From contig NZ_FOPC01000003.1 in the NCBI RefSeq assembly GCF_900113375.1, positions 186,001 to 250,000 of the forward strand: DNA of 64,000 nt, in the 5' to 3' direction. A program made the position numbers and the translations under genes. Each line of letters begins with the position of its first letter. The first letter of the stretch is position 1. The DNA is from Algoriphagus hitonicola (lineage in GTDB: Bacteria > Bacteroidota > Bacteroidia > Cytophagales > Cyclobacteriaceae). Of the stretch, positions 8,474 through 16,896 are shown piece after piece. Below the pieces are notes generated by a model. It saw only the letters and a program-made list of their open reading frames with translations. It was not told where the DNA came from and did no database searches.

Positions 8474-8998
8474 ATGGATCAGGATCTTGAGCGTCTTTTC
8501 GAAAAAATGTGTGACCCCAATGAATCAGATGCCTATGTGTTTGCGGATAAAATAGGATTAAAAGCAGACGAAGTGGCCAAAAACCGTTTGATTGAATTGG
8601 TCAATGGAGAGGATTGGGAAATCGCCTATTTATCCTGTCGGGCACTTTCCAAAACCCATTGGCAGGAAGAAGCTTTGGATGTGATTTTTAAAGTAATTTT
8701 TGATCGGAAAAACAAAAAACGTCAAGGTGCTTTTGTACAGATTTTGGAAGAATTTGATCTGAGTCAGCGATTTGTGGATGTTTTCAAAGTGTATTTATTC
8801 GGAAATTTCAAAGCGAGTACCTTGGCAAAAGATTACTTGGATCAGGTAGAATTTGACATTACACCCAGAACTATCCGAAAGGCGGAAAAACACTGGAACC
8901 ATTACCTTCACAATCCGGAAGAGCCAGATAGTTTAGCTATCAAAAAAGCTGAAGTGGAGCCTATGTTATTGGAAATGAAAGAATTATTTTCTGAATAG
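8474..8998 (+). CDS. HEAT-repeat-like helical protein of unknown function
   Basis: 174 residues from the ATG at 8474. A longer frame opens at 8411 but would overlap the divergent gene and adds an N-terminus without conserved features. The sequence is all-helical with pairs of helices reminiscent of HEAT repeats (residues about 25-110: VAKNRLIELVNGEDWEIAYL, ALDVIFKVIFDRKNKKRQGA). No signal peptide, no catalytic motif. It may be co-transcribed with the next gene, 37 bases downstream. Confidence 0.6.
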   Translation: MDQDLERLFEKMCDPNESDAYVFADKIGLKADEVAKNRLIELVNGEDWEIAYLSCRALSKTHWQEEALDVIFKVIFDRKNKKRQGAFVQILEEFDLSQRFVDVFKVYLFGNFKASTLAKDYLDQVEFDITPRTIRKAEKHWNHYLHNPEEPDSLAIKKAEVEPMLLEMKELFSE

Positions 8999-9035
8999 CA
9001 TGCAACATTTGACTCCTTTTTGGAGTTTTTAGGGT

Positions 9036-9659
9036 GTGGAGAAAGAATTGATTATAGCGCGTCACTTTGATTTTTTTCAGGATTTTGGATTTCTGTTTCA
9101 CAACTCGCATGGTCTTTTTTACAAAAATTTTCCTTTGGGAAAACAAGCCATTTTTATCCACTACACCGAATACGGTGAAGAAGCCTACTTAGAATACAAT
9201 CTTGGTGTGAGAATTGATCGTGTAGAAGAATTAATTCATCAGTATTTACCTACGCTGAAAGACTATGCAGACCGATCACTGACACTAATTCAGTCGGCTC
9301 ATTCCATTGATCAAAGCCTCCCCAATCGATTTTTATTAGATCAATCCATGCTGCTCTCAGAAGCACAGCTAGTAGCCGAGGAATTTTTTGTCAAAAATGG
9401 ATTTGCTTGGTTAGACAGAATGATCGACCCAAAAAATCTTCAGCAAGAATTTTACGCCAAAAAAACAGAAGGATTTAAAAGTCAGAATTATGCCTATCAT
9501 GTATTTCGTGCAACGGCTTTGGCAAAACTCTATGCTCCAGAGAATTATCAAGAACTTCGAACATTTTTTCTATCACATTTAGAACATCGGGGAATAACCC
9601 CATTTACCATCGCATCGTATTTACAGTTTTTGAATCAGTTGGATAAAATGGATCATTGA
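9036..9659 (+). CDS. conserved hypothetical protein
   Basis: 207 residues from a GTG at 9036. I do not recognise the family. The N-terminal half is mixed alpha/beta (HFDFFQDFGFLFHNSHGLFY, AIFIHYTEYGEEAYLEYNLG), the C-terminal half helical. No signal peptide or membrane helix. It follows the HEAT-like gene on the same strand and its last 7 bases overlap the end of the convergent hrpB gene. Confidence 0.55.
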   Translation: MEKELIIARHFDFFQDFGFLFHNSHGLFYKNFPLGKQAIFIHYTEYGEEAYLEYNLGVRIDRVEELIHQYLPTLKDYADRSLTLIQSAHSIDQSLPNRFLLDQSMLLSEAQLVAEEFFVKNGFAWLDRMIDPKNLQQEFYAKKTEGFKSQNYAYHVFRATALAKLYAPENYQELRTFFLSHLEHRGITPFTIASYLQFLNQLDKMDH

Positions 9660-12142
9660 TTTTTCCGTTTTACTCCCCGGACGGCTTCAGCGCTGATGGG
9701 GTCATCAGGCCATTCATGCTTGGGATACCTGCGTTTCAGTTCCTTTCTCACCTCAAAATAGCCGTTTGACCAGAAACTCTTTAAATCTTGTGTCAGTTGA
9801 ACCGGCTTGAATCCGGGGGAAAGCATTTCGATCAAAACGGGTACCTGACCATTATTTACACGAGGGGTTTCCAACAATCCAAACAATTCCTGCAACCGAA
9901 CCGAGAGCCTAGGGATTTGTCCATCAGATTGATATTCAATTTTTATCTGACTACCAGATGGGACGAGCAGTCGGGTAGGAGCAAGAATTTCGAGTGCACT
10001 TTGCAGGTCAAAATCTAAGGAATGCAAGAGAATTTGACTTAGGTTTAATTTTTTGAGGTCTTCATTCTTTGAAACGGAATCAAGATAGGGATCAAGCCAA
10101 TGTTGTGCATCCTCGCAAAGCCGAACCACCGTCCAATTGGGCCAAGATTGATTAGGGTTCCATTTTCTCAACGATTGAACCTGAAAAATAAGCTGCATCA
10201 CCTCTTCATTCCAATCCAATAGATACTCGCCTTCTTCTTTGATGGCTTCCAATATGGCTTCTGTAGCGAGTCTTTTGCTAAATGACTGTAGAGGTCGTGT
10301 TCCCAAAATAATGGCACCGATCCGAATTTCAGCCTGGGCGATCAATCCTCCTTTTTTCCGATCCCATTCTAAAACTTCACGGCTTTTAAGCATTGGTGCC
10401 AGGTCTTTTGGATTTAGGGGAGAAGCGAGCCAGATTTTGCCCATACCATCCCGTGCATCGACATGGGCGACGGCTAGCCAGGATTCATGCGCCAAGTCAT
10501 CCCGATGTCCGATTTGAGCGATTTTTCCATTGGAAAGCTGAAACTGTGCATTATTTCCAGGTCTCGCTGCGGCAATTCGTTCGGGATAGGCGTAAGCCAA
10601 AAGCAACCCAGTAGCCCATGGATCAACGGGGGTATTTTCAGGCTCAATGCCAAAAAGCCGTCGGTACTGCTGAGCAACTTTTTCGATTTTTTTAATACGT
10701 GCCATACTCACTCCTCTATCACGATATCTTCGTAAAGCGTCAATTCGAAGATTAATATCGACTCCTGCATCTGCGGAAAGCGGATCCCGCTCTTCTAAAA
10801 TGGCCGCGACATCAGTGGCTAAGGACAATTGATCCATCCTCTTCGAATAAATCAACATATGTGCGATTCGGGGATGAACTGGGAGCTGGTGGATTTCTTT
10901 GCCATGCTCGGTCAGTTTTCCATTTTCAATCGCATCGATTGATTCGAGCACTTTTTCAGAAAGTGCTAAAGTCCCCGATGGAGGTGGAGTGAGCCAGGTC
11001 ATCGATCGGATATCCTCTTTTCCCCAAGCTTTCATATCCAGTACTAAACCTGTCAAATCTGCCTCTAAAAGTTCAGGAGTCCGATAATCGGCAAGTTGAG
11101 CTTGAGTTGCTTTGGACCAAAGTCGGTAAGAGTGACCCGAAGTCAAACGACCTGCCCGTCCACTTCGTTGATCCGCAGAATCTTTACTAATCCGGTGTAA
11201 AACCAACCTCGAAAGTCCTGAACGCGGGTCAAAACGATTGGATTTGGCAAATCCTGAATCCACCACGACACGGATGCCTTCGATTGTCAGCGAAGTTTCG
11301 GCAATATCAGTAGACAGAACAATCTTCCGTTTTCCCGCCGGATGAGGCATAATGGCTTTTTGCTGCGCCATGGGCGAAAGCTGACCATAAAGAGGAATTA
11401 TTGCATCATTGGGCAAGGCACGTTTTAAAACTTCCTCTGCCTTTTTGATTTCTCCCTGACCGGGCAAAAAGACCAGAAAATCTCCGGAATGAGTTTGGGC
11501 TAGCGGGATAATTTGCCGTGCCGTGTCTTGACCAATGGCAAATTCATCCACCTCATTGAGATAGTGGGTTTCCACCGGATATTGTCGTCCTTGACTTTGG
11601 ATAATCTGACATCCTAAAAGTGAAGCAAGTTGAGGCGCATCGATTGTAGCCGACATCAATAAAATTCGAAGGTCAGGTCGAAGAACTTGCTGGACTTCCC
11701 TGGCTAGGGCTAGGGCGACTTCTGAAAAGAGATTTCGCTCGTGAAACTCATCAAAAATCAAAAGACCAATGTTTTCCAGTGCATTGTCCTGATGCATCAT
11801 CCGGGTGAGAATTCCCTCTGTGATCACTTCAAGACGGGTTTTATCCGTAATCGCTGTTTCAAATCGGATTCGATATCCGACAGTTTGTCCCACTTTTTCC
11901 CCCAGCATATCTGCCATCCGTTGGGCGATGCTTTTGGTTGCCAGTCTCCGGGGCTCCAGCATGACGATTTTCTTTCCTTTGAGCCAGGGCTCCTCGAGCA
12001 AAGCCAAGGGTAAAAGTGTGCTTTTTCCGGCACCCGGAGGTGCTTGAATAATCAGGGAATTTTGGGAAGAAAAGTGATTTTGAACTTCTGAAATTATTTC
12101 CTGAACAGGAAGATCAAAAGTTTTGGGTCTAAAATTTTGCAT
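9653..12142 (-). CDS. hrpB: ATP-dependent RNA helicase HrpB
   Basis: 829-residue DEAH-box helicase of the HrpB type, close to the usual 800-830 residues. In order: Walker A APPGAGKSTLLP (about 35-46), DEFHER box (motif II variant, near 130), SATIDA (motif III), TDIAETSLTI (motif V region), QRSGRAGR (motif VI, near 320), then the HA2 domain and the HrpB-specific C-terminal domain from about 480. Cytoplasmic. In proteobacteria HrpB is non-essential and its RNA target is not well defined. Single-gene unit; a terminator for the gene upstream on this strand lies at 12203. Confidence 0.95.
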   Translation of the reverse strand: MQNFRPKTFDLPVQEIISEVQNHFSSQNSLIIQAPPGAGKSTLLPLALLEEPWLKGKKIVMLEPRRLATKSIAQRMADMLGEKVGQTVGYRIRFETAITDKTRLEVITEGILTRMMHQDNALENIGLLIFDEFHERNLFSEVALALAREVQQVLRPDLRILLMSATIDAPQLASLLGCQIIQSQGRQYPVETHYLNEVDEFAIGQDTARQIIPLAQTHSGDFLVFLPGQGEIKKAEEVLKRALPNDAIIPLYGQLSPMAQQKAIMPHPAGKRKIVLSTDIAETSLTIEGIRVVVDSGFAKSNRFDPRSGLSRLVLHRISKDSADQRSGRAGRLTSGHSYRLWSKATQAQLADYRTPELLEADLTGLVLDMKAWGKEDIRSMTWLTPPPSGTLALSEKVLESIDAIENGKLTEHGKEIHQLPVHPRIAHMLIYSKRMDQLSLATDVAAILEERDPLSADAGVDINLRIDALRRYRDRGVSMARIKKIEKVAQQYRRLFGIEPENTPVDPWATGLLLAYAYPERIAAARPGNNAQFQLSNGKIAQIGHRDDLAHESWLAVAHVDARDGMGKIWLASPLNPKDLAPMLKSREVLEWDRKKGGLIAQAEIRIGAIILGTRPLQSFSKRLATEAILEAIKEEGEYLLDWNEEVMQLIFQVQSLRKWNPNQSWPNWTVVRLCEDAQHWLDPYLDSVSKNEDLKKLNLSQILLHSLDFDLQSALEILAPTRLLVPSGSQIKIEYQSDGQIPRLSVRLQELFGLLETPRVNNGQVPVLIEMLSPGFKPVQLTQDLKSFWSNGYFEVRKELKRRYPKHEWPDDPISAEAVRGVKRKNQ

Positions 12143-12202
12143 GAGAAAGCAAAATTAAACGAAATGCTGAAAAGGTCCGAAAGACTTTTTTCAAAAACAA
12201 GA

Positions 12203-12234
12203 ACAGCCACTTCTGATTGATCAAAAGTGGCTGT
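12203..12234 (-). terminator. terminator hairpin downstream of the DUF2911 gene
   Basis: Arms ACAGCCACTT (12203-12212) and AAGTGGCTGT (12225-12234) pair over 10 bases. Read on the minus strand the hairpin is followed by a T-rich tract (TCTTGTTTTTG). It lies 24 bases after the stop of the frameshifted DUF2911 gene. Confidence 0.6.
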
Positions 12235-12257
12235 CCAGTATTTTTAAAGCAAGGTTT

Positions 12258-12771
12258 TTACTGAGCAGGAGCTATTTTAGCCGATGCTTTCCCATATTCC
12301 CATTTGATTTCAAAGCTGTCTGGATTAATTTCATAAACCAGATTTTCCTCCATGGTAGAAGTTTGCTCGGAAGGTACCACGACCCGAAGAGCGTCTTCTT
12401 TGGCATCATACGAATATGCTCCCCACTGCTTTGCGACTTTGTTGAAGATGAAAGTAGACTCATATTCACCAGGAATCACAAAGAAGCTATACGTACCCCG
12501 CCGGAAGCAGTTGGCCTTGTACTTGGATGTCCTTAGCGGTTGTAAAGGTCGTTGCCTCATCTGCGCCCGCTCTCCAAACTTCTCCCATCTGAACCAAATC
12601 ACCCCATATCACCCTGCCTTTGACAGCGGGTGAGGAATAGTTGATCGTAATGTCCGAACCAGCAGCCACGCCCGTTGCAGTTCGAGCTGGACTGGCTTTT
12701 TCCTGCGCATTAGCTGCGAAAACCGATGCCACTGCAAGGGCCAACGCAAATACACTTTTCATAAAGTTCAT
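12258..12771 (-). pseudogene. DUF2911 protein gene interrupted by a one-base frameshift
   Basis: The first frame (12771 to 12487) encodes a signal peptide (MNFMKSVFALALAVASVFAANA) and the start of a DUF2911 domain through VQGQLLPAG, then runs into a stop. The downstream frame, open to 12258, continues exactly where the first breaks off (GTYSFFVIPGEYESTFIFNK and on to KIAPAQ). Removing one C from the CCCC run at 12496-12499 restores a single protein of about 170 residues with the expected PAGTYS junction. All other sequence is intact and the reading is uninterrupted, so this is either a very recent mutation, a phase-variable tract (only 4 bases long, so unlikely) or a sequencing error. The product would be a periplasmic protein of unknown role. 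Confidence 0.8.
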
Positions 12772-12847
12772 AGTTATAGTTTTTGGTAAATAAAGGGTTT
12801 AATAAAAGTTTCTATGTCCAAAAACTGACAAACGCCTACAAAAGTTG

Positions 12848-13993
12848 TCAGATTTTTACCCAAGCTTGTTTTTTATTGCTTTCGATAATTCGTTCACCAA
12901 TAATCAGTTCGCGTAAACCATCTGCAAATGTCGGGAAACTGGCATTTTTAGGCTGTTTTCCTTCTCTTACAGCCGCATAGACTTCTTTAAACATTTGCTT
13001 GGAGGTATCGGGAAATCCTTCATTATGTCCGCCTGGAAATGAAATCAAAGCTGCAGCCTCCGGGTTAAATAGGGCAGGGTCTTTCATCAATTGCCCATTG
13101 GCGGTTTCACGCTTTCCAATCCATAATTCATTCGGACGCTCGGAGTTGAATTCAAAATTGGATTTTGATCCGGCTATCTCAATATTCAGTCTGTTCTTAC
13201 GGCCTGCATTGACCTGAGAAACCGTGATTGAACCTTTTGAGCCATTATCAAAGCGAAGCAAAACGGTGGCATGGTCTTCGGTATTGATGGGAACCTCCTC
13301 GTAATCTTCCATCGAAAGCATCTTTCCAGAATAGGTTTCGATTTCTTTTAATGGTTTCAAGCGAGTTTTGTGAACAGTAGAAAAATCTGCCAAAACCTCA
13401 GTGATTTTAAGCCCTGTCACGTATTCGGTGATGTCCAATAAGTGTGAACCAATATCTGCTATCGCTCGGGAATCACCTGATTTATCCGGCTCCAATCTCC
13501 AATTATAATCAGTCTGTAAAAAGAGCCAATCCTGTAAATAAGATCCCATTACAGCATATACTTCTCCGAGTTCACCACTTTCCCGCATACTTTTCATTTG
13601 TCTTACCACGGGATAATAGCGAAGGTTAAAGTGAACGGCATTAACCAACCCTTTTTGTGCTGCTAGTGAAACCAGTTCCTCGGCCTCCTCGATTTTTACT
13701 GCCAGTGGTTTTTCGCAGATCACATGCTTACCTGCTTCCAAAACCGCTTTGGCTTGCCGGAAATGCAAAAAGTTTGGAGTACAAATATGAACTACATCTA
13801 TGCTTTCATCTTTCAGCATATTGTCAAAAGTATAGGCATTTGAAATTCCCAAGAGCGCTGCTTTTTGATCTGCAAGTTCCTGATTAACTTCTACCAAACT
13901 CGTGACTTCCACATTTGGGATTCTTCTCAAAGCCTCCAAGTGGGCTGGTCCGATAAAACCGGTTCCCACGATTGCCGCGTTGATTTTTTTCAT
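12848..13993 (-). CDS. Gfo/Idh/MocA-family NAD(P)-dependent oxidoreductase
   Basis: 381 residues. The N-terminal Rossmann fold has AIVGTGFIGPAHL (GxGxxG at residues 10-15), and the family motif CEKPLAV at about 94-100 supplies the conserved lysine. NAVHFNLRYYP, GDSRAIADIGSHLLDI (the H of the GSHxxD motif being the candidate catalytic histidine) and a C-terminal NEGFPDTSKQMFKE segment place it among cytoplasmic sugar dehydrogenases of this family. No signal peptide. Single gene on the minus strand, with about 76 bases to the DUF2911 gene. Substrate unknown; a second, distant member is at 57429. Confidence 0.9.
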   Translation of the reverse strand: MKKINAAIVGTGFIGPAHLEALRRIPNVEVTSLVEVNQELADQKAALLGISNAYTFDNMLKDESIDVVHICTPNFLHFRQAKAVLEAGKHVICEKPLAVKIEEAEELVSLAAQKGLVNAVHFNLRYYPVVRQMKSMRESGELGEVYAVMGSYLQDWLFLQTDYNWRLEPDKSGDSRAIADIGSHLLDITEYVTGLKITEVLADFSTVHKTRLKPLKEIETYSGKMLSMEDYEEVPINTEDHATVLLRFDNGSKGSITVSQVNAGRKNRLNIEIAGSKSNFEFNSERPNELWIGKRETANGQLMKDPALFNPEAAALISFPGGHNEGFPDTSKQMFKEVYAAVREGKQPKNASFPTFADGLRELIIGERIIESNKKQAWVKI

Positions 13994-14140
13994 AATAGGT
14001 TTTTAGGATTTTTATTGAATTGAAATAGAAATATAGCTCAATCTTCTTTTTTAAAAAACCCAATCCAAGCCAAGAATCACATTTTATTTAAAACCGCTTT
14101 ACACTGATCATGTAAATTATCACAAGGTCCAAATATTAAA

Positions 14141-14172
14141 TTTTTGCCAAGACTTGATTTTCTGTAAATTAG
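14141..14172 (+). promoter_or_regulatory. candidate Bacteroidota-type promoter of the molybdenum hydroxylase operon
   Basis: TTTTTG at 14141-14146 and TAAATTAG at 14165-14172 with 18 bases between fit the Bacteroidota pattern of a -33 TTTG and a -7 TAnnTTTG element, the latter with two mismatches. It lies 22 bases upstream of the ATG at 14194. Weak evidence. Confidence 0.3.
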
Positions 14173-14193
14173 AACAGAAACAAAAATGATATC

Positions 14194-14652
14194 ATGGCCA
14201 CTTATAATCTAAAAGTAAACGGAAAAAGCCATCAAGTCGATGTAGATGATGATACCCCACTTTTGTGGGTACTCAGAGACCACATTGGCTTGGTAGGAAC
14301 GAAATTTTCCTGCGGAATCGCCCAATGTGGTGCCTGCACGGTACACATCAATGGCAATGCGACGTTTTCGTGCATGACACCTATCTCAAGCGTGGGAAAA
14401 TCAGAAATTGTTACCATCGAAGGATTATCTCAAGATGGGGATCATCCGGTTCAGAAAGCCTGGGAGGAAGTCGATGTAGCCCAATGTGGCTATTGCCAGG
14501 CAGGTCAGATTATGCAAGCAGCGGCTTTTCTCAAAGAAAATCCAAGCCCTAGCATGGAGGAAATTGACAATGCCATGAACCGTAATCTATGTCGATGCGG
14601 TACTTACCACAAGATTCGTGAAGCCGTAGCCTTAGCCGCCAAAAACAACTAA
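14194..14652 (+). CDS. (2Fe-2S) subunit of a molybdenum hydroxylase (IorA type)
   Basis: 152-residue small subunit of the xanthine dehydrogenase family, isoquinoline 1-oxidoreductase alpha type. The plant-type ferredoxin cluster is bound by C40, C45, C48 and C60; the second, helical-domain cluster by C98, C101, C133 and C135 (QCGYCQAGQ and NLCRCGTY). It transfers electrons from the molybdenum centre to an acceptor. No signal peptide, so it probably rides out with the Tat-exported large subunit encoded 2 bases downstream. There is no FAD subunit in the cluster, as usual for the two-subunit Ior type. Confidence 0.93.
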   Translation: MATYNLKVNGKSHQVDVDDDTPLLWVLRDHIGLVGTKFSCGIAQCGACTVHINGNATFSCMTPISSVGKSEIVTIEGLSQDGDHPVQKAWEEVDVAQCGYCQAGQIMQAAAFLKENPSPSMEEIDNAMNRNLCRCGTYHKIREAVALAAKNN

Positions 14653-14654
14653 TT

Positions 14655-16817
14655 ATGAGATCACTTACAAAACCAACTCGAAGGGACTTTCTGAAGATCG
14701 CAGGGACCTCAGCCGGTGGATTGTTTATCGGATTCAATATGTTTAGCTGTGACTCGCCCAAGGTAGAAGTGCTCAGTACCGAAGAGGTTTTGGCACAGGC
14801 CAAAAACTTTAACAGTTACCTTTCGATCTCTCCTTCTGGAGATGTGGTGATCTATTCACCCAATCCTGAATTAGGCCAAAATATTAAAACTTCTTTCCCC
14901 ATGGTCGTAGCCGAGGAGCTCGATGCAGATTGGGAGAAAGTTCGCGTACTCCAAGCCAATCTGGATACAGAAAAATACGACAGACAGCTGACTGGAGGAT
15001 CCGGTGCGATGCCGCATAGCTGGGAGCGATTGAGAAAAGCTGGGGCTACCGCCAAATATGTATTGGTCGCAGCAGCAGCTAAAACTTGGAATGTACCCGC
15101 AGAGGAAATCACAGTAGACAAAGGAATCATTTCTCATAAAGGCTCAGGCAAAAGCGGACACTTTGGGGAATTTGTTACTGAAGCAGCTTCCATTTCTGCA
15201 CCTGAAGAGGTCAAATTAAAAGACAAGAAAGATTTCAAAATCATCGGTACCGCTGTAAAAAATGTGGATGCCAAAGAAATGTACACCGGAAAGCCGCTTT
15301 TTGGGTTGGATTTTCAGCGGGAAGGAATGCTTCATGCCATGGTACAGCGAGCGCCTTTTGGGATGAAAATCAAATCCGTGGACGATGGTGCCGCTAGAGG
15401 AGTAAACGGCGTCAAAGATGTCGTTACATTCGGAAATAGTGTAGCTGTAGTTGGCGACAAAACTTGGCCATTGCTCAAGGCAAAAAAACTATTGAAAATC
15501 AATTATGAACCTGATGGAAAAGTAGAAAGTACCTCAGACCATGATGAGATTTTCAGGGATTTGATCGCGAATGGAAAAGCCGAAGAAAGACGCAAAGACG
15601 GAAATGTCGATCAGGCCTTCAGGACTGCTGCTCAAGTAGTCACTGCTGAATACCAGTGTCCATTCTTAGCACATTCTCCCATGGAGCCCGAAAACTTCTT
15701 TGCCCATGTCAAAGGCGATAAATGTGAATTGATCGGACCTACGCAAACTCCCGATAGAGCTCGTCAAACAGCCGCGGGAATTTTGGGAATTCCAGCAGAA
15801 AATGTCAGCGTAGAAATCACCCGTCTTGGCGGTGGTTTTGGCCGTCGCTTACGAGCGGACTTTGTAGAGGAAGCGGTACACATCTCAAAAGCAGTGAATG
15901 CCCCGGTAAAAGTCGTTTGGGACCGGGAGGATGAACTCACCGGTGGAGCTTATCGACCTGCGGTACGCTATCGCTTTGAGGCGGCATTGGATGAATCAGG
16001 TACCATGATCGGTTATAAATTACGTGGGGTAGGAATGAATGCCGGAAATAGTACGCGCGAACATAATTTCCCTTCAGGTGCAGTAGATAACCTTCTAATC
16101 GAAAGTGTCAATTACGAATCCAGCATCACAACCAATGCCTGGAGAGCTCCAATCACCAATTTTCTTGCTTATGCCGAACAGAGTTTCCTCGATGAAGTAG
16201 CTTTAGCCGCAGGCAAAGATCCGGTGTATTTTCGTCTAGAATTACTCAATCGAGCCAAGTCTAATCCTGTCGGTGAGTTGGGATACGATGTAGATCGAAT
16301 GATCGGCGTAGTGAAAGCAGCTGCAGAGAAATCCAATTGGGGTAAAAATTCAAATGTTAAGCAGGGATTCAGTGTCTATTATTCTCATCGATCCTATGTC
16401 GCGCAAGTGGCAGATATAGAGATGGAAGGAGGCTCACCTACCTTGAAAAAAATCACTGCGGTGACTGATTGTGGAATGGTGATCAATCCCACTGGAGCTA
16501 ATCATCAAGTACGGGGAGGAATCGTGGACGGAATGGGTCATGCCATGTTTACCAATCTTACCTTTGACAATGGGATTCCTAAACAAAAGAATTTTGATTC
16601 GTATCGGTTGATCCGAATGAAAGAAGTACCAGAAATAGAAACTCACTTCTTGGATACCGGATTTGATCCGACTGGTCTTGGAGAGCCTGCACTTCCGCCA
16701 ACCGGTGGTGCGATTGCAAATGCAATCTTTGCCGCTACCGGACGTCGCTTACGAAGTCAACCTTTTATTGAGCAAAGTGAATTTTCGGATATCAAATTGG
16801 ATATTCGACGAGCATAG
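14655..16817 (+). CDS. molybdopterin-binding large subunit of an IorB-type dehydrogenase, Tat-exported
   Basis: 720 residues. The N-terminus carries a twin-arginine signal (TRRDFLKIAGTSAGG), followed by the aldehyde oxidase/xanthine dehydrogenase large-subunit domains. Motifs include GGSGAMPHSWERLRKAGA, HSPMEPENFFAHVKGD, RLGGGFGRRLRADFVEEA (Moco-binding loop), TTNAWRAPITNFLAYAEQSF and GLGEPALPPTGGAIANAIF with the catalytic glutamate of the GEP/GxxE motif. It oxidises an aldehyde or N-heterocycle in the periplasm with the (2Fe-2S) subunit as electron carrier; the actual substrate is unknown. The reading start is 2 bases after the stop of the small subunit, so the two form one operon. A strong terminator follows. 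MocA and XdhC homologues at 21897-23605 probably serve it. Confidence 0.92.
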   Translation: MRSLTKPTRRDFLKIAGTSAGGLFIGFNMFSCDSPKVEVLSTEEVLAQAKNFNSYLSISPSGDVVIYSPNPELGQNIKTSFPMVVAEELDADWEKVRVLQANLDTEKYDRQLTGGSGAMPHSWERLRKAGATAKYVLVAAAAKTWNVPAEEITVDKGIISHKGSGKSGHFGEFVTEAASISAPEEVKLKDKKDFKIIGTAVKNVDAKEMYTGKPLFGLDFQREGMLHAMVQRAPFGMKIKSVDDGAARGVNGVKDVVTFGNSVAVVGDKTWPLLKAKKLLKINYEPDGKVESTSDHDEIFRDLIANGKAEERRKDGNVDQAFRTAAQVVTAEYQCPFLAHSPMEPENFFAHVKGDKCELIGPTQTPDRARQTAAGILGIPAENVSVEITRLGGGFGRRLRADFVEEAVHISKAVNAPVKVVWDREDELTGGAYRPAVRYRFEAALDESGTMIGYKLRGVGMNAGNSTREHNFPSGAVDNLLIESVNYESSITTNAWRAPITNFLAYAEQSFLDEVALAAGKDPVYFRLELLNRAKSNPVGELGYDVDRMIGVVKAAAEKSNWGKNSNVKQGFSVYYSHRSYVAQVADIEMEGGSPTLKKITAVTDCGMVINPTGANHQVRGGIVDGMGHAMFTNLTFDNGIPKQKNFDSYRLIRMKEVPEIETHFLDTGFDPTGLGEPALPPTGGAIANAIFAATGRRLRSQPFIEQSEFSDIKLDIRRA

Positions 16818-16839
16818 TTTTTCCATAGTTTAAAAAGTG

Positions 16840-16874
16840 AAAAAGCCACTCTGAATGTTCTGAGTGGCTTTTTT
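16840..16874 (+). terminator. terminator of the molybdenum hydroxylase operon
   Basis: AAAAAGCCACTC (16840-16851), loop of 10 bases, GAGTGGCTTTTTT (16862-16874). Perfect pairing with a T-run. It also has an A-run on the left, so it can act on both strands for the convergent glnS gene. Confidence 0.88.
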
Positions 16875-16896
16875 ATTGGTAAATGGAGTGATTTTT

